From an uncultured Cetobacterium sp. (lineage in GTDB: Bacteria > Fusobacteriota > Fusobacteriia > Fusobacteriales > Fusobacteriaceae), in assembly GCA_949293295.1 (NCBI GenBank), contig CASFCG010000025.1:1-46064 (forward strand): a stretch of DNA of 46,064 bases. Reading direction: 5' to 3'. Positions within the stretch are counted from its first letter, which is position 1. The number at the start of each line of letters is the position of its first letter. The notes beneath the pieces are model-generated. The model made no database searches, was not told the origin of the DNA, and worked only from the letters and a program-made list of their open reading frames with translations. Positions 1 through 7,500 of the stretch are shown here, one piece after another. The position numbers and the translations under genes were made by a program.

Positions 1-42
1 ACAAAAATTAAAAAAAATGTTATTTTTACCTGTAGTATGTGT

Positions 43-119
43 GTATCTGTAGCTCAGTTGGATAGAGCAACTCCCTCCTAAGGAGTAGGTCATGAGTTCA
101 AATCTCGTCAGGTACACCA
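43..119 (+). tRNA. tRNA-Arg (anticodon CCT)
   Basis: A full cloverleaf can be folded. The acceptor arm GTATCTG pairs with CAGGTAC and is followed by discriminator A and an encoded CCA. The D arm has GCTC/GAGC. The anticodon stem ACTCC/GGAGT encloses loop CTCCTAA, which gives anticodon CCT and reads AGG. The T arm is ATGAG/CTCGT. AGG is an arginine codon, and the AT-rich genes here use AGA/AGG almost exclusively for arginine. The promoter would lie before the window start. Confidence 0.95.
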
Positions 120-193
120 TCTGTGATGTTTTATAGATACTAAAGTTTTATAGGGAAATTAGTTTATAAACTTACACAATTAGCAGTATAGAA

Positions 194-220
194 AAGGAGG
201 TATAAGCCTCCTTCTTATAT
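194..220. terminator. Hairpin between tRNA and the pseudogene
   Basis: A perfect 7-bp stem AAGGAGG/CCTCCTT (194-200/207-213) with loop TATAAG. On the minus strand it is followed by TTTTC, so it fits best as the terminator of the minus-strand pseudogene. It may also end tRNA transcription from the left. Confidence 0.5.
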
Positions 221-259
221 TTATACAGTCGGTATTTCTGTTTTTTTGTAGATTTTTTA

Positions 260-653
260 CTATATTTTTCTTTGTTTACTCATAAAAAACATTTCATTTA
301 TAGCTAACAAAAGTTTTTGTTTATCTTCCTCTGAAATATTTTCATTATCAAAAAATAACATAGCTTCTTCCATAGTTTTTTCATATTGACCTCTTTCTTT
401 TTTATTTAGTTTTCCAATTCTCGGTTCTTTGATACCTATTAATTTTTTACCTAAATCTTGCGGAATCAAATAAGAAAATAATATTTCTCTTTCTTCTGAT
501 GTTAATTTTAAAGCTTTAGCAATTTTTTCTAAAGTAACTGGTCTAGATTTGTTTTTTCCGCGTTCAATTTCTCCTATAGTTTCATTACCTACACCTGTTA
601 ATTCTGATAGCTATTTTATTGATAAATCCCTTGAGTACTAAAGATAATTCCAT
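260..653 (-). pseudogene. XRE-family helix-turn-helix regulator, inactivated
   Basis: Read on the minus strand, the frame ending at 260 continues upstream of its first ATG (469) into a clear Cro/CI-type helix-turn-helix: LSELTGVGNETIGEIERGK, then RPVTLEKIAKALKLTSEERE. An amber codon (TAG, 613-611) interrupts the recognition region as SIK-stop-LSELTG, where family members normally have Gln. Upstream, the likely original ATG (653) is in another frame (MELSLVLKG...), so a small indel lies between 613 and 651. A 69-residue fragment from 469 could still be translated but lacks the DNA-binding domain. The family binds DNA as dimers. Two independent lesions argue for a pseudogene rather than a sequencing error. 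The original target is unknown. Confidence 0.75.
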
Positions 654-698
654 AAATCTTGATTTCCCCTTATTTTAAAAAATTGATTTAAAAAAAGT

Positions 699-734
699 TT
701 GACAAAACATTGGAAAATGATACGAAATCATTTT
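699..734 (-). promoter_or_regulatory. Inverted repeat upstream of the dead XRE gene
   Basis: Arms AAAATGAT and ATCATTTT (714-721, 727-734) are separated by 5 bases. A TTGACA hexamer (699-704) sits beside them on the plus strand. The position directly upstream of the XRE pseudogene suggests its former operator. No clear -10 hexamer was found for the TTGACA. Confidence 0.3.
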
Positions 735-779
735 ATAAATCTTGATAACGAGATCTTAGTGATGAGGTGGTAATTCAAA

Positions 780-797
780 TAGATAAAGCTTTATCTA
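780..797. repeat. Perfect 18-bp palindrome
   Basis: TAGATAAAGCTTTATCTA is an exact palindrome with no loop, centred between 788 and 789, about 60 bp upstream of the ylxM promoter -35. It has no T-run, so it is not a terminator. An operator for a dimeric regulator is possible. Confidence 0.5.
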
Positions 798-848
798 ATT
801 AGATTATTGTTGCTCTAAGTGTATTACATTTATTGTAAAGAAAAAAAC

Positions 849-877
849 TTGACAAATGTACTTAAAAGGAATATAAT
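849..877 (+). promoter_or_regulatory. Consensus promoter of ylxM-ffh-rpsP
   Basis: TTGACA (849-854), a 17-bp spacer and TATAAT (872-877): both hexamers match the sigma-70 consensus exactly. Transcription should start near 884, about 10 bases before the ylxM ATG at 894. This rules out the upstream in-frame ATGs at 819 and 876 as starts. Confidence 0.85.
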
Positions 878-893
878 GAAATTCGGTGATATT

Positions 894-1205
894 ATGGAGT
901 TAAAAGAGATATTGGAAGTATCAATTTTACTGGATTATTATAGAAATCTTTTGAGTGAACGACAGAAGAGGTATTTGCTTGAACACTTTGAAGAGGATTT
1001 ATCCCTTAGTGAGATTGGAAAAAAGTATAATGTAAGTAGGCAAGCTGTATACGATAATATAAAAAGAGGAATAAAAATTTTAAAAGATTACGAAAAAAAA
1101 GTGGGTTTTTATAAACGAGATATGAGATTAAAAAATGCGTTAGAACAGTTATTATGTGAGTATGACCAAAAAAAATTAGAAAAAATAATCAAAGAAAATT
1201 TTTAA
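894..1205 (+). CDS. ylxM: YlxM-like SRP-associated DNA-binding-type protein
   Basis: A 103-residue protein with a sigma-70 region-4-like helix-turn-helix: LSERQKRYLLEHFEED, then LSLSEIGKKYNVSRQAVYDN. This is the hallmark of the UPF0122/YlxM family (usual length about 105-115). The gene lies directly before ffh (14-base gap), as in Firmicutes. The family is thought to act with the signal recognition particle. The start is set at 894 (MELKEILEVS) because the perfect promoter at 849-877 overlaps all earlier in-frame ATGs. The leader is very short, with GGTGAT as a weak ribosome site. The family call is secure; its molecular role is poorly known. Confidence 0.9.
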   Translation: MELKEILEVSILLDYYRNLLSERQKRYLLEHFEEDLSLSEIGKKYNVSRQAVYDNIKRGIKILKDYEKKVGFYKRDMRLKNALEQLLCEYDQKKLEKIIKENF

Positions 1206-1219
1206 TTTAAAGGAGATAT

Positions 1220-2563
1220 ATGTTAGAAAATTTAGGAAATAGATTTCAAGAGGTTTTGAAAAAAGTAAGAGGACACGGCAGATTAAGTGAAAGTAATATA
1301 AAAGATGCACTGAGAGAGGTTAGAGTATCACTACTTGAAGCTGATGTAAATTACAAGGTTGTGAAAAATTTTATAACAAAACTTCAGGAGAAAGCAATTG
1401 GAACAGAGGTCTTAACCGGTATAAACCCTGGGCAACAATTTATAAAAATTGTTAACGATGAACTAGTTGAGTTGTTGGGAGGAACAAATTCAAAGTTAGT
1501 AAAAAGTTCTAAAAATCCTACGATTGTTATGTTGGCAGGACTTCAGGGGGCAGGGAAAACGACGTTCGCTGGAAAACTAGCGAAGTATTTGAAGAAACAA
1601 GGAGAAAAAGTGTGGCTGATTGGTGTGGATATCTATAGACCTGCCGCAATGAAGCAGTTAGAGATTTTAGCTAATCAGGTTGGAGTAAGAGTTTATTTTG
1701 AAGAAAATAATAGAGATGTTGTTGAAATTTGTTTAAATGGATTGAAACAAGCTAAAGAGGATGGAGCCACATATGTGATACTGGATACAGCTGGAAGAAT
1801 TCATATAGACGAAAATCTTATGATGGAATTGTCTGATATAAAAAAAACAATCAGACCACAGGAGATTTTGCTAGTAGTTGATTCTATGATTGGACAAGAT
1901 GCGGTTAATTTGGCGGAACAATTTAATGATAAGTTAAGTATAGATGGTGTTATATTAACTAAATTTGATGGAGATACAAGAGGTGGTGCGGCACTATCGA
2001 TAAAATCAGTGGTTGGAAAACCTATAAAGTTTGTAGGAACAGGGGAAAAGCTCAATGATATTGAACCGTTTCATCCAGATAGATTAGCTTCTAGAATATT
2101 AGGAATGGGAGATGTAGTTTCTCTCGTTGAAAAAGCTCAGGAAGCTATTGATGAAAAAGAAGCAAAATCACTAGAAGAAAAGATTAGAACTCAAAGATTT
2201 GATTTGGAAGATTTTTTAAAACAATTGCAAACAATTAAGAGACTGGGAAGCTTGGGAAGTATTCTAAAAATGATTCCTGGAATGGGACAGATACAGGATT
2301 TAGCTCCAGCAGAGAAAGAGATGAAAAAAATTGAAGCGATAATTCAATCCATGACTAAGCTTGAAAGGAGAAAGCCAGAGATTTTAAAAGCGACAAGAAA
2401 GCAAAGGATTGCTCTGGGGAGTGGAACTCAGGTAAGTGATGTGAATAGACTTTTAAAACAGTTTGAGCAGATGAAAGAGATGATGAAGATGTTTTCAGGT
2501 GGAAAGCTACCAAATATACCAATGTTTAATGCTAAAAAAGGTGGAATGAGATTTCCATTTTAA
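1220..2563 (+). CDS. ffh: Signal recognition particle GTPase Ffh (SRP54)
   Basis: 447 residues, the normal length. An N-terminal helical N domain is followed by the G domain with G1 GLQGAGKTT (107-115), DTAGR (189-193) and TKFDGDTRGG (247-256), then a methionine-rich M domain (about 320-440) that binds 4.5S RNA and signal sequences. Ffh binds nascent signal peptides and docks with FtsY to send membrane and secreted proteins to SecYEG. A strong AAAGGAGAT ribosome site precedes the ATG. It is co-transcribed with ylxM and rpsP. Confidence 0.98.
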   Translation: MLENLGNRFQEVLKKVRGHGRLSESNIKDALREVRVSLLEADVNYKVVKNFITKLQEKAIGTEVLTGINPGQQFIKIVNDELVELLGGTNSKLVKSSKNPTIVMLAGLQGAGKTTFAGKLAKYLKKQGEKVWLIGVDIYRPAAMKQLEILANQVGVRVYFEENNRDVVEICLNGLKQAKEDGATYVILDTAGRIHIDENLMMELSDIKKTIRPQEILLVVDSMIGQDAVNLAEQFNDKLSIDGVILTKFDGDTRGGAALSIKSVVGKPIKFVGTGEKLNDIEPFHPDRLASRILGMGDVVSLVEKAQEAIDEKEAKSLEEKIRTQRFDLEDFLKQLQTIKRLGSLGSILKMIPGMGQIQDLAPAEKEMKKIEAIIQSMTKLERRKPEILKATRKQRIALGSGTQVSDVNRLLKQFEQMKEMMKMFSGGKLPNIPMFNAKKGGMRFPF

Positions 2564-2596
2564 ACTAATATAATATTTAGATAGAAGGAGAAAAAT

Positions 2597-2863
2597 ATGT
2601 TAAAACTAAGATTAACAAGAATGGGAAGTAAAAAAAGACCGGTTTACAGAATAGCTGCTATGGAAGCACTATCTAAAAGAGATGGGAAAGCTGTTGCTTA
2701 TTTAGGAAACTACTATCCGTTAGAGGATGGAAAAGTTACTCTTAAAGAGGAGGAGATTGTTAAGTTTTTGATGAATGGAGCACAACCAACTAGAACTGTA
2801 AAATCTTTATTGGATAAGACAGGAGTTTGGACAAAATTTGAAGAAGCCAAAAAATCAAGATAA
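2597..2863 (+). CDS. rpsP: 30S ribosomal protein S16
   Basis: 88 residues starting MLKLRLTRMGSKKRPVYRI, the diagnostic S16 N-terminus. It also carries the family's GNYYPLE and FLMNGAQPTRTVKSLL stretches. S16 binds 16S rRNA and helps assemble the small subunit body. It is preceded by AGAAGGAG and lies 33 bases after ffh. In many bacteria the operon continues to a KH protein, rimM and trmD; here a terminator follows at once, so the run stops at rpsP. Confidence 0.98.
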   Translation: MLKLRLTRMGSKKRPVYRIAAMEALSKRDGKAVAYLGNYYPLEDGKVTLKEEEIVKFLMNGAQPTRTVKSLLDKTGVWTKFEEAKKSR

Positions 2864-2870
2864 AAATTTT

Positions 2871-2905
2871 AGAGCTGTTATAATGAGGATACAGCTCTTT
2901 TTTTA
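2871..2905 (+). terminator. Terminator of ylxM-ffh-rpsP
   Basis: Stem AGAGCTGT/ACAGCTCT (2871-2878, 2891-2898) followed by a run of seven T. It lies just after the rpsP stop. Confidence 0.9.
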
Positions 2906-2998
2906 TCACTCTATTTTGAAAAAATATAGAATTACTGTAAATTTAAAAATTTTTTACAATGGTGAATAGATTTTTTAGAAAAATGAGATTAGAAAGAG

Positions 2999-3036
2999 CT
3001 ATTATAATTTTTAATTATGATAGTTTTTTCTTTTTT
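2999..3036 (+). terminator. Second terminator-like hairpin
   Basis: Stem CTATTATAATT/AATTATGATAG (2999-3009, 3013-3023; one G-U pair) with a long T-rich tail. It stands between rpsP and the ABC operon and may insulate them. Confidence 0.6.
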
Positions 3037-3047
3037 TAGTAAGAAAT

Positions 3048-3076
3048 TTGACAAAGATTTACATAATTTTTACAGA
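3048..3076 (+). promoter_or_regulatory. Possible promoter of the PHP-ABC operon
   Basis: TTGACA at 3048-3053 with a weak -10 TACAGA 17 bp downstream (3071-3076). The poor -10 leaves this uncertain; an activator may be needed. Confidence 0.35.
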
Positions 3077-3143
3077 AAATTAATTTTAAATTAACATAGG
3101 AGTGTTAAACTTGTTGTAAAGATGAAATATTGGAGGTAAAAGG

Positions 3144-3959
3144 ATGTATAGGTCAGATTCACATGTACATAGCGAATTTTCTGGAGATTCTAAGGAAAAA
3201 TTAGAAAAAATTATAGAAAGAGCAAAGGAATTAAAAATGGATGAAATAACTATAACGGACCATTTAGATTTAGATTTTCCAATGGAGCCAAATATTTTTA
3301 CATTAGATTTAGAAAAGTATATTAAAACTTTGAAAGAGTTAAAAAATAAAGAGAAAGAATTGAAGATAAAAATAGGGATAGAGATAGGATTACAGCCAAC
3401 ACTTGTAGACAGATATAATTTTATATTTGAAAATGAAGATATAGATTTTATAATTGGTTCTTCTCATACAGTTTCTGGAAAGGATGTTGCAACTAAAGAG
3501 TTTTTTCAAGGAAAAGTAAAAGATGAAGCACAAAGAGAATATCTGTTGGAAGTTTTAGAAAATATAGATTTGTTTCCTGAGATATCAGTTTACGGGCATT
3601 TGGACTTTATAAATAGATATGGAAAAGGAGTTTATGAAAATTACAAAGAGTTTAACTATGAGTTACATCAAGATATTCTTGATAAGATTTTAAAGAAATT
3701 AATCTCTAAAAATATAGGGCTTGAGGTAAATACTTCTGGATTTAGATATGGGCTAGATAATTTTCATCCTCATATAAATATTTTGAAAAGATATAAGGAG
3801 TTAGGTGGAAAAATAATTACAATAGGTTCAGATTCTCATAAAGCAGAGGATATTATGAGGAATTTTGATAAAGTAAAGAGAATGCTAAAAGAATTAGGAT
3901 TTAACTCCTATTGCACATTTAAGAATAGAAAAGTTGAATATAGAGATTTAGATATTTAA
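3144..3959 (+). CDS. PHP-family phosphoesterase (histidinol-phosphatase-like)
   Basis: 271 residues with the PHP metal-binding motifs in order: SHVH (H7, H9), TDH (D39, H40), the E80 region GIEIG, GSSHT (H108), YGHLD (H152), LEVNTSGFR and GSDSH (D230, H232). These match the HisK/YtvP type of L-histidinol-phosphatase. No other histidine-pathway gene is nearby. It is the first gene of an operon with an ABC importer and a second phosphoesterase, 9 bases before the lipoprotein gene. I therefore infer a hydrolase for an imported phosphorylated compound rather than histidinol phosphate. There is no signal peptide, so it acts in the cytoplasm. Ribosome site TTGGAGG. Confidence 0.8.
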   Translation: MYRSDSHVHSEFSGDSKEKLEKIIERAKELKMDEITITDHLDLDFPMEPNIFTLDLEKYIKTLKELKNKEKELKIKIGIEIGLQPTLVDRYNFIFENEDIDFIIGSSHTVSGKDVATKEFFQGKVKDEAQREYLLEVLENIDLFPEISVYGHLDFINRYGKGVYENYKEFNYELHQDILDKILKKLISKNIGLEVNTSGFRYGLDNFHPHINILKRYKELGGKIITIGSDSHKAEDIMRNFDKVKRMLKELGFNSYCTFKNRKVEYRDLDI

Positions 3960-3968
3960 GGAGGAAAG

Positions 3969-5051
3969 ATGAAACTGAAAAAATTAATATTGGGACTATT
4001 AACAATAGGACTGTTAATAGGATGTGGAAGTGAAAAAAAGGAAAAGGTAGATATAGCAGTAGCTCCAATGACTTTGGAGGAGATAGTAGAGGCAGCTAAA
4101 AAAGAGGGAGAGGTAAATAGTGTAGGAATGCCAGATACTTGGGCAAACTGGGTAGGAACATGGACAGACCTTAAAGAACAATATGGATTAAATCATGTGG
4201 ATACAGATATGTCTAGTGCAGAAGAGATAGCAAAATTTAAAGCTGAGGGGAAAAATGCCACTGCAGATATAGGGGACGTAGGGTTTGAGTTTGGAGCAAT
4301 AGCCAAAGCTCAAGACGTAACACTACCGTATAAAACAACTACTTGGGAGGAGATTCCACAGTGGGCAAAAGATCCAGATGGACACTGGGTATTAGGATAT
4401 ACTGGAACAATTGCTTTTATTGTAAATAAAGATTTAGTTAAAAATGTTCCTGCTTCTTGGAAAGAGTTGAAAGAGAGTGATGCAAAAGTAACAGTAGGAG
4501 CAGTAGGAATAGCTTCTCAAGCTACAAACTCAGTTTTAGCAGCAGCCTTTGCTCTAGGTGGAGATGAGGGAAATATAAAACCAGCAATAGATTATTTTGC
4601 TTATTTAGCAGAGAAAGGAAGACTTTTAGTAAATGACCCTACAATTGCGGCACTAGAAAAAGGAGAGGTGGAAGTAGGATTAGTTTGGGATTTTAATGGT
4701 CTAAGCTATAGAGATAAGATAAATAGAGATAAATTTGAAGTATTAATACCATCAGATGGGTCACTAACAAGTGGATATGCTACAATAATCAATAAATATG
4801 CTAAAAATCCTAATGCAGCTAAATTAACAAGAGAGTTTATTTTAAGTGATAAAGGACAGATTAATTTAGCTATTGGATATGCAAAACCTATTAGAACAAA
4901 TGTTGAGTTACCAGCAGATGTAAAAGCAAAACTTTTACCAAATGAGCAATATAAAAATGCAAGACCAGTTAAAGATTTTGATAGATGGAAAAAAACTTCT
5001 GAAAATATCTCTCAACTTTGGCAAGAGGAAGTTATATTTAAACTAAAATAG
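3969..5051 (+). CDS. ABC transporter substrate-binding lipoprotein
   Basis: 360 residues. A lipoprotein signal peptide ends in the lipobox LLIGC (lipidated Cys19), followed by a family-1 extracellular solute-binding fold of the iron/polyamine/phosphonate type: a Gly/Trp-rich ligand region, INKYAKNPNAAKLTREFILSD and a C-terminal VKDFDRWKK segment. It would sit in the periplasm and deliver ligand to the two permeases encoded at 5855 and 6704. It lies in one operon with them and two phosphoesterase genes. The ligand cannot be read from the sequence; a phosphate ester or phosphonate is the contextual guess. Ribosome site AAGGAGG. Confidence 0.85.
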   Translation: MKLKKLILGLLTIGLLIGCGSEKKEKVDIAVAPMTLEEIVEAAKKEGEVNSVGMPDTWANWVGTWTDLKEQYGLNHVDTDMSSAEEIAKFKAEGKNATADIGDVGFEFGAIAKAQDVTLPYKTTTWEEIPQWAKDPDGHWVLGYTGTIAFIVNKDLVKNVPASWKELKESDAKVTVGAVGIASQATNSVLAAAFALGGDEGNIKPAIDYFAYLAEKGRLLVNDPTIAALEKGEVEVGLVWDFNGLSYRDKINRDKFEVLIPSDGSLTSGYATIINKYAKNPNAAKLTREFILSDKGQINLAIGYAKPIRTNVELPADVKAKLLPNEQYKNARPVKDFDRWKKTSENISQLWQEEVIFKLK

Positions 5052-5072
5052 GAATTTGTAGGAGAATAAAGG

Positions 5073-5840
5073 ATGCAAAAATTAATATTTATACTTTTAG
5101 ATGGGCTTAGTGATAAACAAAGTGATGTAATGGGATATATGCAAGCTCTTGTAAATTGCAAAATAGCAAAAAAAGGGAAAGTTTATTCACAGATGCCCTC
5201 TCTTTCAAGACCATTGTATGAAACTCTACTTACAGGGAAAACACCAGTAGAACATGGAATAGTTAATAATGGAATATGCAGACTTTCAAAGGAGGAAAGT
5301 ATTTTCTCACTGTGTAGAAAAAATAATCTAAAAACAGGTGCTTCAGCCTATTATTGGATAAGTGAACTCTATAATATGGCACCCTTTGATAAAGTGAGAG
5401 ATACATTTACAGAGAATGAAAATTTAAATATACAATATGGTCATTTTTATACTTTAGACCATTATCCAGATGAAAATCTGTTTTTAAGTGGAGAATATAT
5501 AAGAAAAAAGTGGAATCCAGATTTTTTAATGATTCATCCGATGAATATAGATGACCAAGGGCATAAGTATGGAGTAGATAGCAAAGAGTATAGAAATGCT
5601 GTTAGAACAGTGGATTCTATCATATCTAACTTTATTCCCAAATGGATGGAGAAAGGGTATGCAATAGTTGTAACTTCAGACCATGGGATGAGTTATGATG
5701 GAAATCATAGCGGAATAGCTGAAGAAGAGGCAGTTGTTCCTTTTTGGTTAATAAATGATAAAAGTGGAATTGAAATAAATGACAATATTCCACAAATTGA
5801 AGTAAATACAATATTGAAAAAAATCTTAGATATAAAATAG
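5073..5840 (+). CDS. Alkaline-phosphatase-superfamily hydrolase (NPP/phosphodiesterase type)
   Basis: 255 residues with the superfamily metal ligands: D10 in LLDGL, a nucleophile region SLSRP with likely Ser45 followed by ETLLTGKTPVEHGI, D160/H164 in IDDQGHKYG, TSDHGM (D203, H204) and a last His in GNHSG (H212). This layout fits nucleotide pyrophosphatase/phosphodiesterase and phosphonoacetate-hydrolase-like members. It is shorter than most NPPs. It has no signal peptide, because the first strand already carries catalytic D10, so it is cytoplasmic. It is placed inside the ABC importer operon between the binding protein and the permeases. The predicted job is to hydrolyse the imported substrate. 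Substrate unknown. Confidence 0.8.
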   Translation: MQKLIFILLDGLSDKQSDVMGYMQALVNCKIAKKGKVYSQMPSLSRPLYETLLTGKTPVEHGIVNNGICRLSKEESIFSLCRKNNLKTGASAYYWISELYNMAPFDKVRDTFTENENLNIQYGHFYTLDHYPDENLFLSGEYIRKKWNPDFLMIHPMNIDDQGHKYGVDSKEYRNAVRTVDSIISNFIPKWMEKGYAIVVTSDHGMSYDGNHSGIAEEEAVVPFWLINDKSGIEINDNIPQIEVNTILKKILDIK

Positions 5841-5854
5841 AAGAGGAGAGTAAA

Positions 5855-6691
5855 ATGAGGAAAAAAGATAAAGAGAGATTAAAATATGGACTATCTCTCA
5901 TCCCTCTGGGACTAATAGTATTTTTTATCTTGTTCATTCCTATAATTTCAGTAGTTATTGGAAGTTTTAAAGAGGATGGGACAAATCTTTATACTTTAAG
6001 CAATTATACCTATATTTTAAAAAGTAAATTTTATAGACAAAGTTTTTTTAATAGTCTAAGGCTATCTTTTATATCTTCGATTTTAGGGATTTTAATATCT
6101 TTTCAACTATCTTACTCAATAAGTAGATTGGAGCAAAGAATAAAAAATGTAGTTTTACTATATTCTAATATGATGTCTAATTTTTCAGGGCTTCCTTTAG
6201 CTTTTGCCTTTATAATAATTTTGGGAGTAAATGGGGCAGTTACATTGATTTTAAAGGAGATGGGAATAACAGATTTTAATATCTACTCTCAAAAGGGTTT
6301 GATACTGGTATACACATATTTTCAGATTCCATTAGGGACTCTTTTATTATATACTGCTTTTGATAGCTTAGATGAGAGATGGAAAGAGGCTTGTAGTTTA
6401 TTAGGAGGAAATAAAAAAGATTTTTGGCGTTATATAGGATTACCAATTTTAAAATCTCCGATTTTTGGCACACTAATAATTTTGTTTACTAATGCAATGG
6501 GAGCTTATGCTACAGCTTATGGAATAATGACTTCAAACTATAATATTATTCCTATAAGAATAGGTGCTTTAATATCGGGAGATGTGGTATTAAAACCTAA
6601 TCTAGCTTCAACATTAGCTGTATTTTTAGTTGTAACCATACTCTTTATTTTCTTTATAAATGAGAAATTTATTCAAAAGAAAAAATATTAA
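5855..6691 (+). CDS. ABC transporter permease, PotB-like
   Basis: 278 residues with about six membrane segments. The binding-protein-dependent permease EAA loop reads EACSLLGGNKKDFWRYIGLPILKSP. It forms the inner-membrane channel with the product of 6704 and is energised by the ATPase at 7501. It resembles PotB and iron/phosphonate permeases, consistent with the binding-protein type. It sits 14 bases after the phosphoesterase gene with GAGGAG as ribosome site. Confidence 0.87.
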   Translation: MRKKDKERLKYGLSLIPLGLIVFFILFIPIISVVIGSFKEDGTNLYTLSNYTYILKSKFYRQSFFNSLRLSFISSILGILISFQLSYSISRLEQRIKNVVLLYSNMMSNFSGLPLAFAFIIILGVNGAVTLILKEMGITDFNIYSQKGLILVYTYFQIPLGTLLLYTAFDSLDERWKEACSLLGGNKKDFWRYIGLPILKSPIFGTLIILFTNAMGAYATAYGIMTSNYNIIPIRIGALISGDVVLKPNLASTLAVFLVVTILFIFFINEKFIQKKKY

Positions 6692-6703
6692 AAAGGTGAA
6701 AAA

Positions 6704-7498
6704 ATGAAAAATAAAAAACATTATGTGATAGTAGGGACAACTTTATTTCTTCTTTCTATCCCAATACTTGGAATACTACTATATTCTGTAAGCTCTTTGT
6801 GGGAAGCAAGTATATTACCAGAGGGTTTGTCAATAAAATGGTATAAGCAACTTTTAGGAGATGTAAGATTTTTAGTAGCTTTAAAGAGAAGTTTTCTATT
6901 GTCCATTATAGCTTTAGGAATAACTATAACTATTTTGATACCCTCAATTGTTATCTCAGCATACTATTTTCCTAGAATCTTAAAGTTGATTGAGCTAATC
7001 TCATTATTCCCTTTTATGATACCAGAAGTTGTATTAGCAGTAGGATTAATGAAAGTTTATTCAGGAGTAAATTTCACTATTTTTGGAATTCCACCAGTGA
7101 TAATAGGAGCGTATTTTGCAGTGGGCTTTCCTTTTATCTACAGAGGAGTAAAAAATAGCTTAGATGCTTTACCTTTACAGAGTTTAGTGGAAACAGTAGA
7201 TATTCTTGGAGGAACAAAATTTGATGCTTTTAGATATGTGATTTTACCAAATTTGAAAAAGGGAATAACAAGTTCAAGTATATTGACATTAGCAATATTT
7301 TTGGGTGAGTTCACTTTTACTAATCTCTTGATAGGTGGAAGATATGAAACTCTCCAAGTATATCTATATAATATGAAAGGAAAAAGTGGGCATTTTACCA
7401 GTGCAATGGTAAGTTTATTTTTTGTATTTATATTTATAGTTACACTATTAACCACAAATTTAGACAAAATTTTTAAGAAAAAAAGAGGTAGAAAATAA
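6704..7498 (+). CDS. ABC transporter permease, PotC-like
   Basis: 264 residues with about six membrane segments and an EAA-type loop (VDILGGTKFDAFRYVILPNLKKG; VD replaces EA). It is the second permease of the heterodimeric channel. It begins 12 bases after the first permease gene with ribosome site AAAAGGTGA, and its last codon is 2 bases before the ATPase ATG, so translation is probably coupled. Confidence 0.87.
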   Translation: MKNKKHYVIVGTTLFLLSIPILGILLYSVSSLWEASILPEGLSIKWYKQLLGDVRFLVALKRSFLLSIIALGITITILIPSIVISAYYFPRILKLIELISLFPFMIPEVVLAVGLMKVYSGVNFTIFGIPPVIIGAYFAVGFPFIYRGVKNSLDALPLQSLVETVDILGGTKFDAFRYVILPNLKKGITSSSILTLAIFLGEFTFTNLLIGGRYETLQVYLYNMKGKSGHFTSAMVSLFFVFIFIVTLLTTNLDKIFKKKRGRK

Positions 7499-7500
7499 TT

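Noticed and set aside
819-893. Longer N-terminus for the YlxM-like protein (25 more residues)
   Set aside because: The segment contains a perfect promoter (849-877) whose start lies after the upstream ATGs. The extra residues match nothing in the family.
3144-3959. Histidine-biosynthesis gene (hisK)
   Set aside because: Motifs fit the family, but no his gene is near and the gene heads an importer operon, so the specific name would overstate the evidence.
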